Below are positions 1 to 13,096 of a DNA stretch of 64,000 bases, piece by piece. A model generated the notes under the pieces. The model worked only from the letters and a program-made list of their open reading frames with translations, was not told where the DNA came from and made no database searches. The stretch covers positions 44,011,313 through 44,075,312 of the forward strand of contig CM046855.1 of NCBI GenBank assembly GCA_025617745.1, read 5' to 3'. This DNA is from Heliocidaris erythrogramma (taxonomy: Eukaryota > Echinodermata > Echinoidea > Camarodonta > Echinometridae). Both the position numbers and the translations under genes were made by a program. The first letter of the stretch is position 1. The number at the start of each line of letters is the position of its first letter.

Positions 1-633
1 AGTCTTGTTGACAGTTCTAAGAAATATAAATTAAATGATTCATCTCCTTTATAGTTGGTACATGTATATTGCAATTGCATATTACTAGTATTATATATAT
101 AAAAAAGGGAGGACACATACGGAGATCTAATTCTTTAGTTTTAATTTAAATAAAGTGTTGAATAGTATGGATTTTCTCTGTATAGGTCAATAATAGAATA
201 ATAATTCAATTAGCACAAAATCATAGAACTGGTTAATTATTACTATTAATTGGTTATACATGGCGAGAAGATTTAATAAAGGAGAGGCCAAGTGGCTCTG
301 GCAGTACTTATCTTAATATTATTAGGGGCCCTGTAATGTCACTGGGCCACATAGAAGAGGAAGACCTCCTCACAATAACGAGCTACTATACAAAAAATGG
401 CTGCATGTGACTACAACATTTGACATGGGGAGGGGATGGGAAAGATGGTTAAGATATAATTGAAGAATTTTAAACTCCTCTTCAGTCATTCTAATGATGT
501 AGGCATATATTAGACTGGATTCCAGGTATGATTTCAATATGAAGAAATAGATGATGATCAAAACAGGGGTCTATTGCACTGAAGAGCTGATGTAAAAACC
601 TGTCATCATGCTGTTAGGGTCCTTATATTGTAA
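1..633. other. AT-rich sequence, nothing recognised
   Basis: Short open frames only, with no conserved motif on either strand. Confidence 0.6.
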
Positions 634-1190
634 AAAATTGATTATTGCAATAGTCTGTTTGTCGTTCTTTCTTCCAAGGATAAGAAGAGAATCGAGAGTG
701 TTCAAAATCGTGCAGCCCGCTTGGTATTTCAGGTTGGCTGGAGAGTCCAGGTATCTCCTTTATTTAAAGAACTACACTGGCTTCCTTTTTCTCAGCGTGT
801 TCAGTTCAAGCTCTGCTTGTTTGTGCACAAATTACTCAATAATACTGCCCCTTGTTACCTTGCTGACACAATTTCGTTATACTTACCCGCTCGTAATCTC
901 CGTTCAAAAACTGATATCACTAGACTTGTAATTCCCAGATCAACTCTTTCATTTGCTGAAAAACGATTTAGTGTAACTGCTTCTAGGGTTTGGAATAATA
1001 TCCCACTCTCAATACGAGTAATAGAAAACCAGCTAACTTTTAAATCCAAACTAAAAACTTATCTTTATCCATAAAGTTATTTTTTGTTCTTTTGTATGTA
1101 CATGTATATTTTATTGTGAATTGTAATAGCTATGATACTCTTTCGTGAATAGCGCGTTATAAATGACCGTTATTATTATTATTATGTTAT
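634..1190 (+). pseudogene. 3' end of a CR1/L2-type LINE (reverse transcriptase C-terminus)
   Basis: One frame open from about 634 to 1074 reads KIDYCNSLFVVL, RIESVQNRAARLVFQ, LHWLPFSQRVQFKL, then PARNLRSKTD and ASRVWNNIPLSIR up to a stop after LKTYLYP. These are the hallmarks of the C-terminal part of CR1/L2/Jockey-type reverse transcriptases. The 3' tail ends in GCGCGTTATAAATGACCG followed by TTA repeats. The piece is 5'-truncated. The coding part is unusually well preserved. Confidence 0.85.
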
Positions 1191-1574
1191 TATAGTAGAA
1201 AATCCATGTCTAGTGAAAGAAAAGAGGGAAGATTTTAGAAAATAGCATCCTTTGTATTTTATAATTTAACAAGCAAGAATTAGAATTTGAAAGTGAAGAC
1301 TGAAATTTAGAGTTTCCTATTGACTCTTTAAATGAAATTAATTGTATAATAAGTGGGGATTCTTAAAAGTATGTAAAGAAGAAAAAGCTTGTCCAGTTGG
1401 ACATAATATTTTCAAGGCCATTCATTAGGCTCTAGTAGATCTTCAAGTTCCAAAGTTATTATACTCAATTGAGGGGTTCCGTCCATTGGCATAGATCCGT
1501 GCATTCCTTCTTTTCATTAAAAAAACATTTTGGGATGCTGTAAAATGCAAGTTTTATAGACAGACTTTTGAAAA

Positions 1575-2705
1575 AAAATCCCTGGTGTGGGAGTGGGATA
1601 CCCCCTCCCACACCGCTCGGTCGCTTCGCTCAGTGGCGTATCTAGGGGGGCAGGTGGCACTTGGAGGGGGCGCAAAAAAAAACGCAAAGGAGAGAGAAGA
1701 AAACTGGGGAAATGAACAAAACATCACAATCCTTACGGATTATGCGCCCCCAAATACGCAAGGTAAATGCACTAGAAATCTAGTTTTTGAAGGTTTAAAA
1801 TGCGAAATTTTTCCAAAGCTCGGTCGCTTGGCACCTTCGCATAATTATTTTCTTTCAAGATCATATATTCTTATGCGCAGTACTTTGCGAAACTTAAAAT
1901 TAAGTCCTGAAAGCAAAGTTTAATAAAAGTTCGCTCGACATTTCATACGCTTAGCTGATTATACCATGAAAAACAGGAGATATTCAGGTTTTACATGATA
2001 TAGGTCGTTATGCGGAACTAGTTGTCTTGATCTTACTTTTTCAACTTCAAGACGCGACCTACCCCCAATAATTACGCTCCGCATCAACAATCAACAATAG
2101 CGCGCCTATTAGAGCTTCGCACTACTCAAAATGAAGTCCTGAATGAAAAGTTTAATAAAAGTTCGCTCGACATTTCATAAGCTTAGCTGATTATACCATT
2201 AAAAAGAGGAGATATTTAGCTTTACATGCTATATGTTGTTATGCGGAATTACTTGTCTGGATCTTACTCTTTTAACTAATTTACGCAGCACAACTTAATG
2301 CTGTAATCAGCTAAGCATAATATTATGAAATGTCGAGCAGAATTAACTTTCCATTCAGAACTTAATCTTTTCATTTCCGAATAGTACCACAGGTGCTATC
2401 CTTTAATGGTAGAGTGTAAATTATTACGAGTAGGCAGTGGTGCAAATCCATTTGAAATTCAGGGGGGGGGGGGAGACACCACATGATTTAAGTGTCCGAA
2501 ATGTTTCTAAAATTTGGGCACTATTGGGCACACAAAAAAGTTATCACATATTTGTCACCTCTTTGAGTTGAAGCAGTATTATAAGATCCAGACAACTAGT
2601 TCCTCATAACAACATATAATGTCATGTAAAAGTTGAATATATCCTTTTTCATGGTGTACTAGTAATCAGCTAAGCGTCGAGCGAACTATGACTAAACTGA
2701 TAATT
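1575..2705. repeat. hAT-like left end followed by a compound inverted repeat
   Basis: CAGTGGCGTATCTAGGGGGG at 1632 is a hAT-like left end. From 1926 a block with GTTCGCTCGACATTTCATA and AGCTGATTATACCAT is present twice in plus (1930, 2160) and twice inverted (about 2290-2340 and 2580-2690). No coding sequence is seen. A 35-bp hairpin (GGTGTGGGAGTGGGATACCC) lies at 1583-1612. Confidence 0.6.
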
Positions 2706-3640
2706 CAAGGGGGTGTGACATCCAAATATGCCGACAAAAATGCTGCAACCTAATCTCTCCCACAAATTATAATAAAAGAAAATTTTTCGTAGATGCAGAG
2801 ATCTAAATCATACGGGCCCATTTCAACTTTCAATTTCTAAAGTTTTCGTAGTGAAAATGCACAGAAGTAACATAATTATCCGGCAACCTCGCTGCCAAAT
2901 ATGTGGATGTTTTGGCACCTAACTACCCGAACATGCCAAATATGAAATGGTGGTTGCCTGCGGGAGGGGGGGGGGGGGGGCTGCATCCCGTTGTAGAAGG
3001 GGGACGCTTTTTGCCCGAGTATAAACTTTCCAGCTTGCGAGCGAGTACAAACTTGGCCAGCTTTTCCGCTTCCTTCTTTCCTTTCCTTTTCTTTTCCCTT
3101 ATTTTTTTTTTCTTCTACTTTTTCTTTTCTCTTTCCTCTTCCCTCTCCCTTTCCCCCTCTTTTTTCCCCGACAGAGGTGGCGTATTTACGGACAGCAATT
3201 TTGAGGGGGGGGGGGGGGGGGTGACTCGTCACTAGTGTAATCCATACATGTGTCCGGATGGCTACGGTACGGGTGTGACACCCAGGCGCATTGAAAGAGA
3301 AACTTTTTATTCAGGACTTCATTTTTGGGTGTTCTACGCCAGTGACCCGGGTTCGATCCCCGGCGGAGACATTTCTTTCAACCTTAGTAACAATTTCAAA
3401 AGGGAGGATAGATGTAGAGAACTTTGGTTTAAACTACACAACCATTTTTTTCTCATTTCCTTTCACATTTTTATATACTTTTGGGCTTCATGTTGTTCCA
3501 CAAGTTCGACCCCTCCCTCCTTCAATCATCTATCCAGTTCCTCTTTCTCCACCATCTTCCCATCAATCTTTCCAATCCAAATACCAAATCTTCCTTCACG
3601 AACAAATGCTTTATCTGCTTAATAATTAGCCCACAAATCT
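2706..3640. other. Low-complexity region with G runs and a T/C tract
   Basis: G runs at 2967-2980 and 3205-3221 flank a T/C-rich tract (3065-3165) that opens frames in both directions by composition. A tRNA-like T arm is at 3343-3365. No gene. Confidence 0.6.
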
Positions 3641-3778
3641 AGGAAACGTTTCATCAAGCTTGTTGTCAGTGCTTTTTACCGACAACTGTTATTAGCTACT
3701 GAAATCCTTCCATCTGATTGGCTGAGAGCAAATTTGTCAGTAAAAATCACTGACAAAACGCTTGATGAAACGCTCCCC
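3641..3778. mobile_element. Hairpin MITE 'GGGGAGCGTTTCATC', copy 1
   Basis: About 138 bp, arms GCGTTTTGTCAGTGATTTTT pair with their complement. The centre carries CATCTGATTGGCTGAGA. The left tip is mutated. Confidence 0.8.
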
Positions 3779-3947
3779 AGTTTCCTTACACTTCAGCTAT
3801 TTTCAATATTTCCCTATACTGAGCACTCTATTTCTCCATGCATGGGAATCTCATCATTCTTCTACAAAAAAATATTTCAAAGCTCTCCCAAAACGTATCT
3901 ATCCACATTTTGATATTACCGTTTAAAACAGAATAGGACATTTTTGC

Positions 3948-4245
3948 CCGGGGGGGGGGGGGGGGGCACTCAGATATATGGGTGTACACATGCGCGTCCA
4001 AGAAAACGCGTAAAAAGGGGTCTTTTTTCGGGTGGAACGCGTAACGCGCGTTACGCGTTAAGGGATCCAAAAACGCTGATTTTCAACAAAAAGGGGTGCT
4101 TTTGACTAATCTGGCCGAAGTCAAACCGCCCAAAAATCCTCTTTTAAGGGGTCTTTTTGCATCCAAATATAAAAAATATTTAGGGGGTATTTTGAAGACC
4201 CATGGACACGCATGTGTACACCCACATATCTGAGTGGCCCCCGGG
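3948..4245. mobile_element. MITE with 9-bp duplication, Mutator-like candidate
   Basis: Terminal repeats of about 45 bp (CACTCAGATATATGGGTGTA on the left, the complement CCACATATCTGAGTG on the right), with a G run or CCCCC inside the tips. Direct repeats CATTTTTGC lie at 3939-3947 and 4246-4254. A 9-bp duplication is characteristic of Mutator-like elements; assignment rests on that alone. Confidence 0.65.
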
Positions 4246-4906
4246 CATTTTTGCTATTATAATGTATTATGTGACAGAAAATAAACTCGGTAATCCATAC
4301 GAAAAACTATATACCAAACATCAAATCTATGAATTAATCAGTTAACCAATCAATCATTCAATAGATCAATAAACGCAACGACATTCAACCGAATATTCAT
4401 AGAAGCCAACATCTCAACCAATTAATCCATTGATAAATCGAATAATTGGAGTAAAATTCGATGATGCAAATAAAGCACAATTCATGTAGACAGCATTTGT
4501 TGTTTAATGATATTCTATATTCTATATGCAGAGAATCAAATGTGTGGTATAATTTCAGTTACTGCTCAAACATAATGAGGAATGCTCATCAACAGTTATT
4601 ATCATTCGAAGGACCCTGGAACACCACAGCTCGAACATAAATATGATTGACTCTATCATTCATATTTTATTATATTTTCTGTGAATTCATCTAAAGAAAG
4701 CAACATGAACATTTTAAGAACCGGTGAAAGAAGACGTATATCTTTAAAGCGAAAAACAACATACAGATATTTGAAAGAAGTCCGAAAATAATTAAATAAT
4801 TTAATTTAAAAAAACCAATAGTTTCTCCATAGTATCTAAAGGGTAGTCAAAAATAAGCAGTAACACAACATATTTCTTATGAAATCGAATCACTCAATGA
4901 AAGTAA

Positions 4907-4908
<2 letters not shown>

Positions 4909-4955
<47 letters not shown>

Positions 4956-4990
4956 AGTGTGTGTGTGTGTATGTGTGTATTATATTTTAT
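4909..4990. repeat. TA then TG microsatellite
   Basis: About 20 TA units followed by GTGTGTGTGTGT. Just downstream of the polyadenylation signal of gene 1. Confidence 0.95.
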
Positions 4991-5096
4991 ATACATACAC
5001 ATACTAGGTATTATGAAAGCACGAGGCAATCGTTTTTAATCCCTCTTGTTTAGAAAGGCGCGAAAAGTCTAATCAGTGATTATAAACGATGGTGTT

Positions 5097-5102
5097 TTTA
5101 TT
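5097..5102 (-). other. Polyadenylation signal AATAAA of astacin gene 1
   Basis: AATAAA on the minus strand, about 120 bp past the TAG. It is the first canonical hexamer after the stop and implies a short 3' UTR. Confidence 0.65.
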
Positions 5103-5218
5103 CATCTTTGGGAATATGATATCTGTAAGGAATAATTTTAAACAGATTGACCAGATGGGGAAAAAGAAAGAAAAGAAAGTATCATGTTGTTCTTTGAGTC
5201 GTCGTTTGTCCATTCAAT

Positions 5219-5342
5219 CTAGCCACGGGCTGTGATTGTGGCCCTAAAGCCTGTTTTGGTCACCGAATAGTCTGATTTGAAGGTTACTGTCATGCTGTTG
5301 GTGTTCGTTACGGGCCCGGCTGGCAGGGATGTCCCTTCAAAT
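5219..5342 (-). CDS. Astacin gene 1, exon 10: end of CUB2 and stop
   Basis: Acceptor CTCTTCGTTACAG|ATTTG, phase 2. It encodes FEGTSLPAGPVTNTNSMTVT, then FKSDYSVTKTGFRATITARG and TAG at 5219-5221. The sequence TFKSDYSVTKTGFRATI is the canonical last strand pair of a CUB domain. The C3-C4 cysteines are absent. A polyadenylation signal follows about 120 bp downstream. Confidence 0.92.
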
Positions 5343-8300
5343 CTGTAACGAAGAGGTAGAAATTTTGCAGTTAGTATCATCATTTAACCCATTTACTACT
5401 GAATTATCAAATTCCCATAGTACTACTCGGTTCCAGTATACAACGGGTTAAATATCAGTACCTTTGGATAAACATTTTCTTGGTTGTGTGAAAAAAACAC
5501 ACTATACAAATGTGCATCCATACGTCCAGACATCCGTTGAAAATTGTTTTTGTTTAGTTCCTACCGAGGGGGGCAAAGCAGGTTTTTGAGACACGGGCTG
5601 TTGTAAGAGGTTGTTGGGCATGAGCTTGTTCATAAGACCACGCCATCCTGCACAACTTCCAGGTGGACTACCTCAGAAATACGTTGCTGAATAAAAATGG
5701 CAGCCATTTTTTCAAAATGGTCACCATGTATTACTAGCACTGACAATTTTGAATATAGCTTTTGAATAAAACCTTCAAATACCATGTTTGAGGCATCAAA
5801 TTAAAGAAAATTAAATTCCCCACAACATGGTATCACATTCGATTGTATTTCATAATAATTCCCTTGGCTGTAGAGGTATGGGCAAGGACATTTTATAGTG
5901 GGGTGAATAGGAGGATTCGGGCCCAAGTTCGAACTCTGCCACTATTTCTACAAGTTTTTTAGTGTAAATCATGTTTATCATTTGAATAATAAATTTAGGC
6001 CTAAACTTTAAAAGGGAAAGGGTGGCACGAAGGGTAAAGCATTAGATTTTAAATGAGTTTCCTAAGCTTTCCCAATTATTTATTGCTTTGCACCAAAGTC
6101 TCTCGCTTTAAGCTCGGGGAGGAGGGGAGGGTTGAGGTGGCATGAACCATATGTCTGGGAAGTTTTTTTAAAAAGCTCAAGTCATTAGTCACAAAGGCAT
6201 TAAAATATGGAGAAAAATATATTTTTAATATGTGCAATTCATATTTTGGGAGAAAATGATAGAAATGCACATATTTAGCCAAAAATTGTTATGTAAATTA
6301 TTACCAAGATAATCGAATGTGATACCATTTTGTGGGGAATTTAATTTTCTTTAATTTGATGCCTCAAACATGGTATTTGAAGGTTTTATTCAAAAGTTAG
6401 ATTCAAAATTGCCAATGCTAGTAATACATGGCGACCATTTTGAAAAAAATGGCTGCCATTTTTATTCAGCAGCGTATTTCTGAGGTAGTCCACCTGGAAG
6501 TTAGGCAGGATGGTTCCCCACACAAGTTGATATCCAACAACCTTTTACAACAGCCCGTGTCTCAAAACCCCGCAAAATGGTTTTGCCCCTTAGGTGTCAG
6601 TATGTGTCAAGCACATACTTTTTTAAAAATCAAGTGTATACAATACAGAATCTATTCCTTGTCTCGCGCGCACCTATCAAAGAACTTGAATCAGGTAGAT
6701 GAACTTTTGCTTTTTATGTCAGGGCAAATCTATTTTATTTTACAACATTTTAAACTCTAATACATCTTTCATGAATCCCCATAAGTTTCCTTGCTCAGTA
6801 AAAGAGATTATACCAAGCAAAATAAAGGAAAGTGCGGCAAGATAATCACCTGCCACTGGAAAACTAACATCTAACAACCAACATAAGAAGAAGAAGGAGA
6901 AGAAGACAAAGAATTTTAAAAAATAATAATTTTGTTTACACAGGGAAGCCTCATCAGCAGCAATGCTGTTCTTCCTGAGGCCCTGCAATTATTATTACCC
7001 CAGCAATTGCCAGGTACCTATTTGCACCTCGGTCGAGAGGTACAAAGGTGGGTAAAACATCTTTTCCAAGGAAGTAAGCACCTGGAGAGGATCGAACCCG
7101 GGACCTCTCGTATGAGAGTCAAGAGCCTTCACCAATACACCATAGTGTACCCACTACAATAACAACAGCAACAAAAAGAAAGAAAAATTCCAAAAATAGT
7201 CCCAGATCGGGAAATCAATAATTGAATAACTTGATTTTTTTTCTTCTTCTGAATAAAAAAAAAGATTCTCGATGGGTATGAGTTCAAGGACACTTTCGAA
7301 TTTTATTGACCTGGGGAGCGTTTCATCAAGCGTTTTGTCAGTGATTTTTACCGACAATTGTTATAAGCTACTGAAATCCTTGCATCTGATTGGCTGAGAC
7401 CAAATTTGTCAGTAAAAATCACTGACAAAACGCTTGATGAAACGCTCCCCATTCCTACATGTATGAGTTTGATTCATCTTACCTATTGATACCTGTGCTT
7501 GTTGAGACTAATATATAATCATAACCACTCTCCGTGTCAATGCTATCTAAAGCGAATTCAATCGTGGTACCGGCTGGTGCATTGATTGTGTAGGTGCATG
7601 TCTTAGAATTGGGGTAGCTAGCTGGGTAATTAGGTGATGTTATTTGGGTTGCACAACCAGCTGGGAGGTCGATCGTGCTCGTACAAGTCTGTTTCTCAGG
7701 ACACGTACTGCCTCCTCCTAGGTATGGAGTAATAGGTAACAAACGATTGGTATATAATGGTGAAAATGGTATTTTTTTTTCTTGAAATGAAGTTCTCACT
7801 GTTTCATCGATGCAATTGAGATTGTTTAAAGGGCAATCCCATATTAATTAAACTTGGTTTATGTGAAAGCAGAAAAATTAGAGAAACATTTTTTTTTTAA
7901 TCGGACAAATATTAAGAAAGTTATAAATGTTTCAAAGATGAGATGACTAAATCTATGCGAATCTCAAGGTGGCAATTTTGGTCAGTCGATTGTGATGCAT
8001 TTACACAAATATTTTTACACTAAAATATCACTAATATCCGTTTTTCTCCTAAGCACCTTCTCCCTCAGGGTAGTAGTATTAAAAATATACCATGGGTAAA
8101 ATAATAATGACAAATTCAAATTTTACTCGTTTTGTGGGTTGAAACAATGGATCCGCCATTACGTCACAGCGACATTAACGATTCGGCCATTGTGACATTT
8201 CCATAAGTATATAGATTACAGCTTTCCAAATGTATTTGAAAAAAAAAAGATTTCGATTATATTTTCACCAATCTCCTCGAATTTTCTGCTTTCTTTCATA

Positions 8301-11300
8301 TTAACTTGCAATTAAGGTTTGATTTCCATTTAAACTGTTTCTACTGGCAAACATGAATGGTGATGTCAGGATAAAGTGATAAATGTACTCTCGAGTTATG
8401 GGACCTAAAGCTCCAGAGTTGTAAAAACATAACGACATTTTTGCAGGCATGTTAGAAAGAGTTATTGCCATCAAACATTCCATGAAACTCTTTTCAAGTG
8501 CATGCAGTAGACCTCTTCATGATTTGCTGTAATATTTTGGTCATTCACGGCGCATCCAGCACCCAGATAAAAACTGCTGAGAAACATTTGATGAGTGGCA
8601 TACCTGATACTTTCTCCTTGATGTATGTACCATGGAATCCCCGTCCGACGTAGGATTCGTCAGAGCGGAAGCTCAACATGATCCCATTGTTAGCTACTAT
8701 TTCTGGAGGTGCTGTTTTCCCACAGTATGCTACTCCATTGTAAAACACGTTGTCGGCTTTGATGTCAACGTAGTCCCAGCACTTCTTGTTTGTGGTGTCG
8801 TAGGCTTCGAGCTCAAAGAAGTCGAAAGTCAAGCGGATCTGCTCACCAGGTTCTGCCTGGAAAGTACACAATATACGCGTAAAACAACTCATGCTGCAAC
8901 TCCACGGTTACTGTTAGCAGTGTTAGCAGTGACATTGCAGTTTGAGAGAATTTTTTAATATAATATAATCAGTAATTTCTTATATAGCGCTATATCGAGT
9001 TACAAACTACTCAGAGCGCTTTATATTATTACCCCGGTCATTGGATTCTGGCACGCCCGCACACAGTGTATGCATATTCTCCACTCCCTGGGGAGCATTC
9101 CAACCAGTCGCCTGTTAAGCGCACACATGCTAAGCAAAGGACATTACCTTTCGCCATCCTACCGGGTACCCATAACACCTGGGTGGAGAGTGGCAAATGT
9201 AGATTAACGTCTTGCCAAAGGACGCTAGTGCTGCGGTGGGATTCGAACCCCGGACCTCGTGGTTCACAGTCCGGGGACTTATCCACTGATCCACAACACC
9301 TCTACAAAGAAAGCAGGAAGTACATGGATATGGATGAAATCATTACACCATGGATTACTTGAACAGCCAAAGAAAAATCACTGGAAAATCATGTAGACTG
9401 ACATTAAAAGTTACATTCGTTTATTAATATCCATCACTTACATTAGATTATAACTAAAGAGTAGCAAATGTCAATGATAAGAAGGTTCAGCTTTCCTAGG
9501 ACAATGACAACGATAAGGAGAAGGGCACTCATGTGGTATTGTTTAATCATACCTTATTTGTTACCACATCAGTCTATTACATTCTACTTAAAAAGTCATG
9601 TTGGCTATTTATCATTACTGCATACGTACATTTACCGTGTATGTACTTTTCGGTGTCAGTGAATGTAAACAAATCTCAATTCAGCTTTTAGCTGCGATTA
9701 TACGTATAATATTTAATAAACCATGTTAAATCAATTTCAATTTCAAATTCAATTTAACGATATTTATTTTCAACTTTTCAATATAGGTGTAGAGCATGTA
9801 CAATGTAATACATGAACATGATAATGTACATATATGACAAGATATGACAAGACAAGACATTCACGTGGTACATTCATCAAATTCCGTCTATCGTTTTTTA
9901 TCTCCTTTTTTTGCCACTCGACTGGGAGAGGGCATGTGGCCCCTGTAGCTATGATACTGTTATAATTATTGATGGCGATATCATTGCGTTTATAGATGGA
10001 TACCAGGCTACGAATTTGTCTCTTGCGTTTTCACGGTTAGTTTTATTACCCCGGGGAAAGAGAAAACTCTTTGAATGATTTTACTTGAAGTTTTCTGGTC
10101 CCTAAAGTAAAACCATTTTGATTAATATTAATTGTAGAACATTTGATATAATTATGGTTTGGTTTTGGTTCAGTATTCAATAAAATTCCGGGTAGAAAGT
10201 GCCCGGTATTTTCCCAGGCGTAGACAGGGTTTTTCAATAGGGGGGGGGGGGGGGGGGGGAGACGTGAAGGATCCAACCGCGTAGGATTTCACTTTAGGGG
10301 GTGGTTGTGAGCACGTGAAAAGTGCACAATTGGTGATGAGCACGCAAAGCGTACTCCTCAGGGGATGGGTGCAGGGAGGGGGAAGGTTCCCCCTCCCGCG
10401 CAAAGGGCGAAAGCTCTGAAGTTTCATAGCAAATTTGAGAAAAAGATAACGGCTCGTAGCACCTTTTTTAGGCGGAAAGTTATTTCGACGTCCGGGCTGC
10501 TTTTCAGTTACTGGGACGCAATATTAACAGGGGTGGCTGCAGGGAGAGGGAGTTTCCCTCCTCCCGCGCGAAGCGCGAAAGCTCTGACGTTTTACAGGGA
10601 CCGCGGAACCGGGGGGCTGGGGGGGGGGGGCTGCAGCCCCCCACTTTTTTCAGTAAACACGTGCAAACATATGGCAGTGCAAAATGTGGTATACACGCAG
10701 CCCCCACCCTCCACTTTCCAAGACGTTCCGCGGCGCCTGTTTATAGCAAATTTGAGAGAAAGGTAACGGCTCGTAGCACCTTTTTAGGCGGAAAGTTATA
10801 TTTCGACGCCCCGACTCGTTTTCCATTACTTCGACGCAATATTGCACTGTATGTAATAGTAGTGGTTTCAGGGAGCGTAGTTTCCCCCCTCCTGCGCAAA
10901 GCGCGATAGCTCCGACCATTGCCGTATATCTGTATACGGCACTGGCTCCGAAGTTTTATAGCAAATTCGGGAGAACGATAACGGCTCGTAGCACCCGACG
11001 CCCTGGCTGCTTTTCAATTATTTGGACGCAGTACTGCACTGTATATATAACAGGTGTGGGTACAGGGATGGTGGAGTTTCCCCCTTCCCGCACGAAGCGC
11101 GAAAGCTCTGACTTTTTAGCACCTTTTTTCTTAGGCGGAATGTTAGTTCGACGCCCTGGCTGCTTTTCAGTTATTTTCGACGCAATACTGTATGTAACAG
11201 GGGTGGGTGCAGGGAGGGGGTGTTTCCCCCTTCCCACGCGAAGCGCAAAAGCTCTGACGTTTTAGCAAATTTAAGAGAAAGATAAACGGCTCGTAGCAAA

Positions 11301-13062
11301 CATTTTTTTTTAGGCGGAAAGTTATAGTTCGACGCCCCGACTCCTTTTCCATTACTTCGACGCAATATTGCACTGTATGTAATAGTAGTGGTTTCAGGGA
11401 GCGTAGTTTCCCCCCTCCTGCGCAAAGCGCGATAGCTCCGACCATTGCCGTATATCTATATACGGCACTGGCTCCGAAGTTTTATAGCAAATTCGAGAGA
11501 ACGATAACGGCTCGTAGCACCCGACGCCCTGGCTGCTTTTCAATTATTTGGACGCAGTACTGCACTGTATTTAACAGGTGTGGGTACAGGGATGGTGGAG
11601 TTTCCCCCTTCCCGCACGAAGCGCGAAAGCTCTGACTTTTTAGCACCTTTTTTCTTAGGCGGAATGTTAGTTCGACGCCCTGGCTGCTTTTCAGTGACAG
11701 GGGTCGGTGCAGGGAGGGGGAGTTTCCCCCTTCCCACGCGAAAGCTCTGACGTTCTAGCAAATTTAAGAAAAAGATAAAACGGCTCGTAGCAAACAATTT
11801 TTTTTTTAAATTACATAAAAGTACAGAATGATTCATATATATAATTTTTTGTTGTATAACGTACAGTACAAGCTAAGAAGGTTCCACTATTTTGACGATT
11901 CTGATATTCTGGTGAGGCAATTTAATAAAAGTTAGTGGATATTCGTCGTCTGTATGCTCTTTCTATCTCACTCACATTGATTTATGTAATCGGAGAAATG
12001 GCGGGGTTTTTTTTGTTTGTGTGTGTTTTTTTGTTTTTTTTTGACGGGTGAAATTTTGGGAATCGCGCGATTAGTGGAGAGTTGCGCTGGGATATGCGTG
12101 TAGAGAAATAACAGTGTATAGGAGAATAAACCAAATACAAAACGGATAGAATTTAGACTAAGGTACAACTTTTAGAGGTTTCATTATTATAGGATTCTTA
12201 CCTTGATGAAAGTCATGACCGATGTATTTTCGGAGTAGGCATTAGTACCATCATAGTTAGGTGACGCAACTTCACCACTTGCGGCAGTCAAAACGATCTG
12301 TTTAACTATAATTTTATGAGACAATAAAATGAAGAAAGTGAAGTCAAAGTGAGTGTATGTAGATGGGATTACAGGCTGGTTGTACGACACATACTCCGGT
12401 GAAAGTTGCCCCACGGTCATTATCCTGCACTAAAGTTTCAAAGTTAATTGATTTTCAACATATGTCTTCTACATTTCCTTTTTTTTTAACAGTACATACA
12501 ATAAGAGCAAGAACATAACAATTTTATACAAAGGCATAGATATAAAATAATATAATTCAATAGACTTGGGAAATGTTTACATTGATAAAGCACTTGGTAT
12601 GATGTAAACATTGTAAAGGAAAACATGAGTGGAGGGATCTATTAAGAAACATTGGCATGGCTATACTAACCAAATTCCAAACTTTAACCCTGGACGCTGG
12701 ATTTGGTTAAATAGGAACGAAGAAACATGGGATTTTTGAAACGTATGCCATATGTCCCTTCCATCTAAGTTTTGACAAGGAGACGCACAAAGCGCGGCGG
12801 ACAATTCTACACTCCTTTGAAAAGGTAATGTTTTGTTTTTATCTGCTACAATTGTTATGGCATTGCTTCATTTATCATCATAATTATCATCGTTCTTGTT
12901 GTTCTCTTTTTTCCAAAACCAAATATATCATGAATGTAACAAGATTTAAAACATGTTGCATACCTGGCAATCTTCCACAGGAATAATGACTTTCCATATT
13001 GCAAAATGACTTCTTTCGTAATCGATACCCAAATGCCGATAGTAATTTATTCGGGGACATGC

Positions 13063-13096
<34 letters not shown>

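Noticed and set aside
2876..3235. Overlapping open frames on both strands with poly-Gly, poly-Pro and Lys/Glu-rich products
   Set aside because: Translation of G runs and a T/C tract, not genes.
3250..3375. tRNA-like sequence: a T arm CCGGG-TTCGATC-CCCGG and possible acceptor-stem pairing around GTGTCCG/CGGAGAC
   Set aside because: The D and anticodon arms cannot be formed, and about 50 extra bases separate the halves. At most a tRNA-derived repeat remnant.
12310..12418. Small possible exon (GATAATGACCGTGGGGCAAC... with donor GGA|GTATGT) between exons 6 and 7 of gene 1
   Set aside because: Joining it in the required phase gives an immediate stop. Exon 6 joins directly to 12305 in frame.
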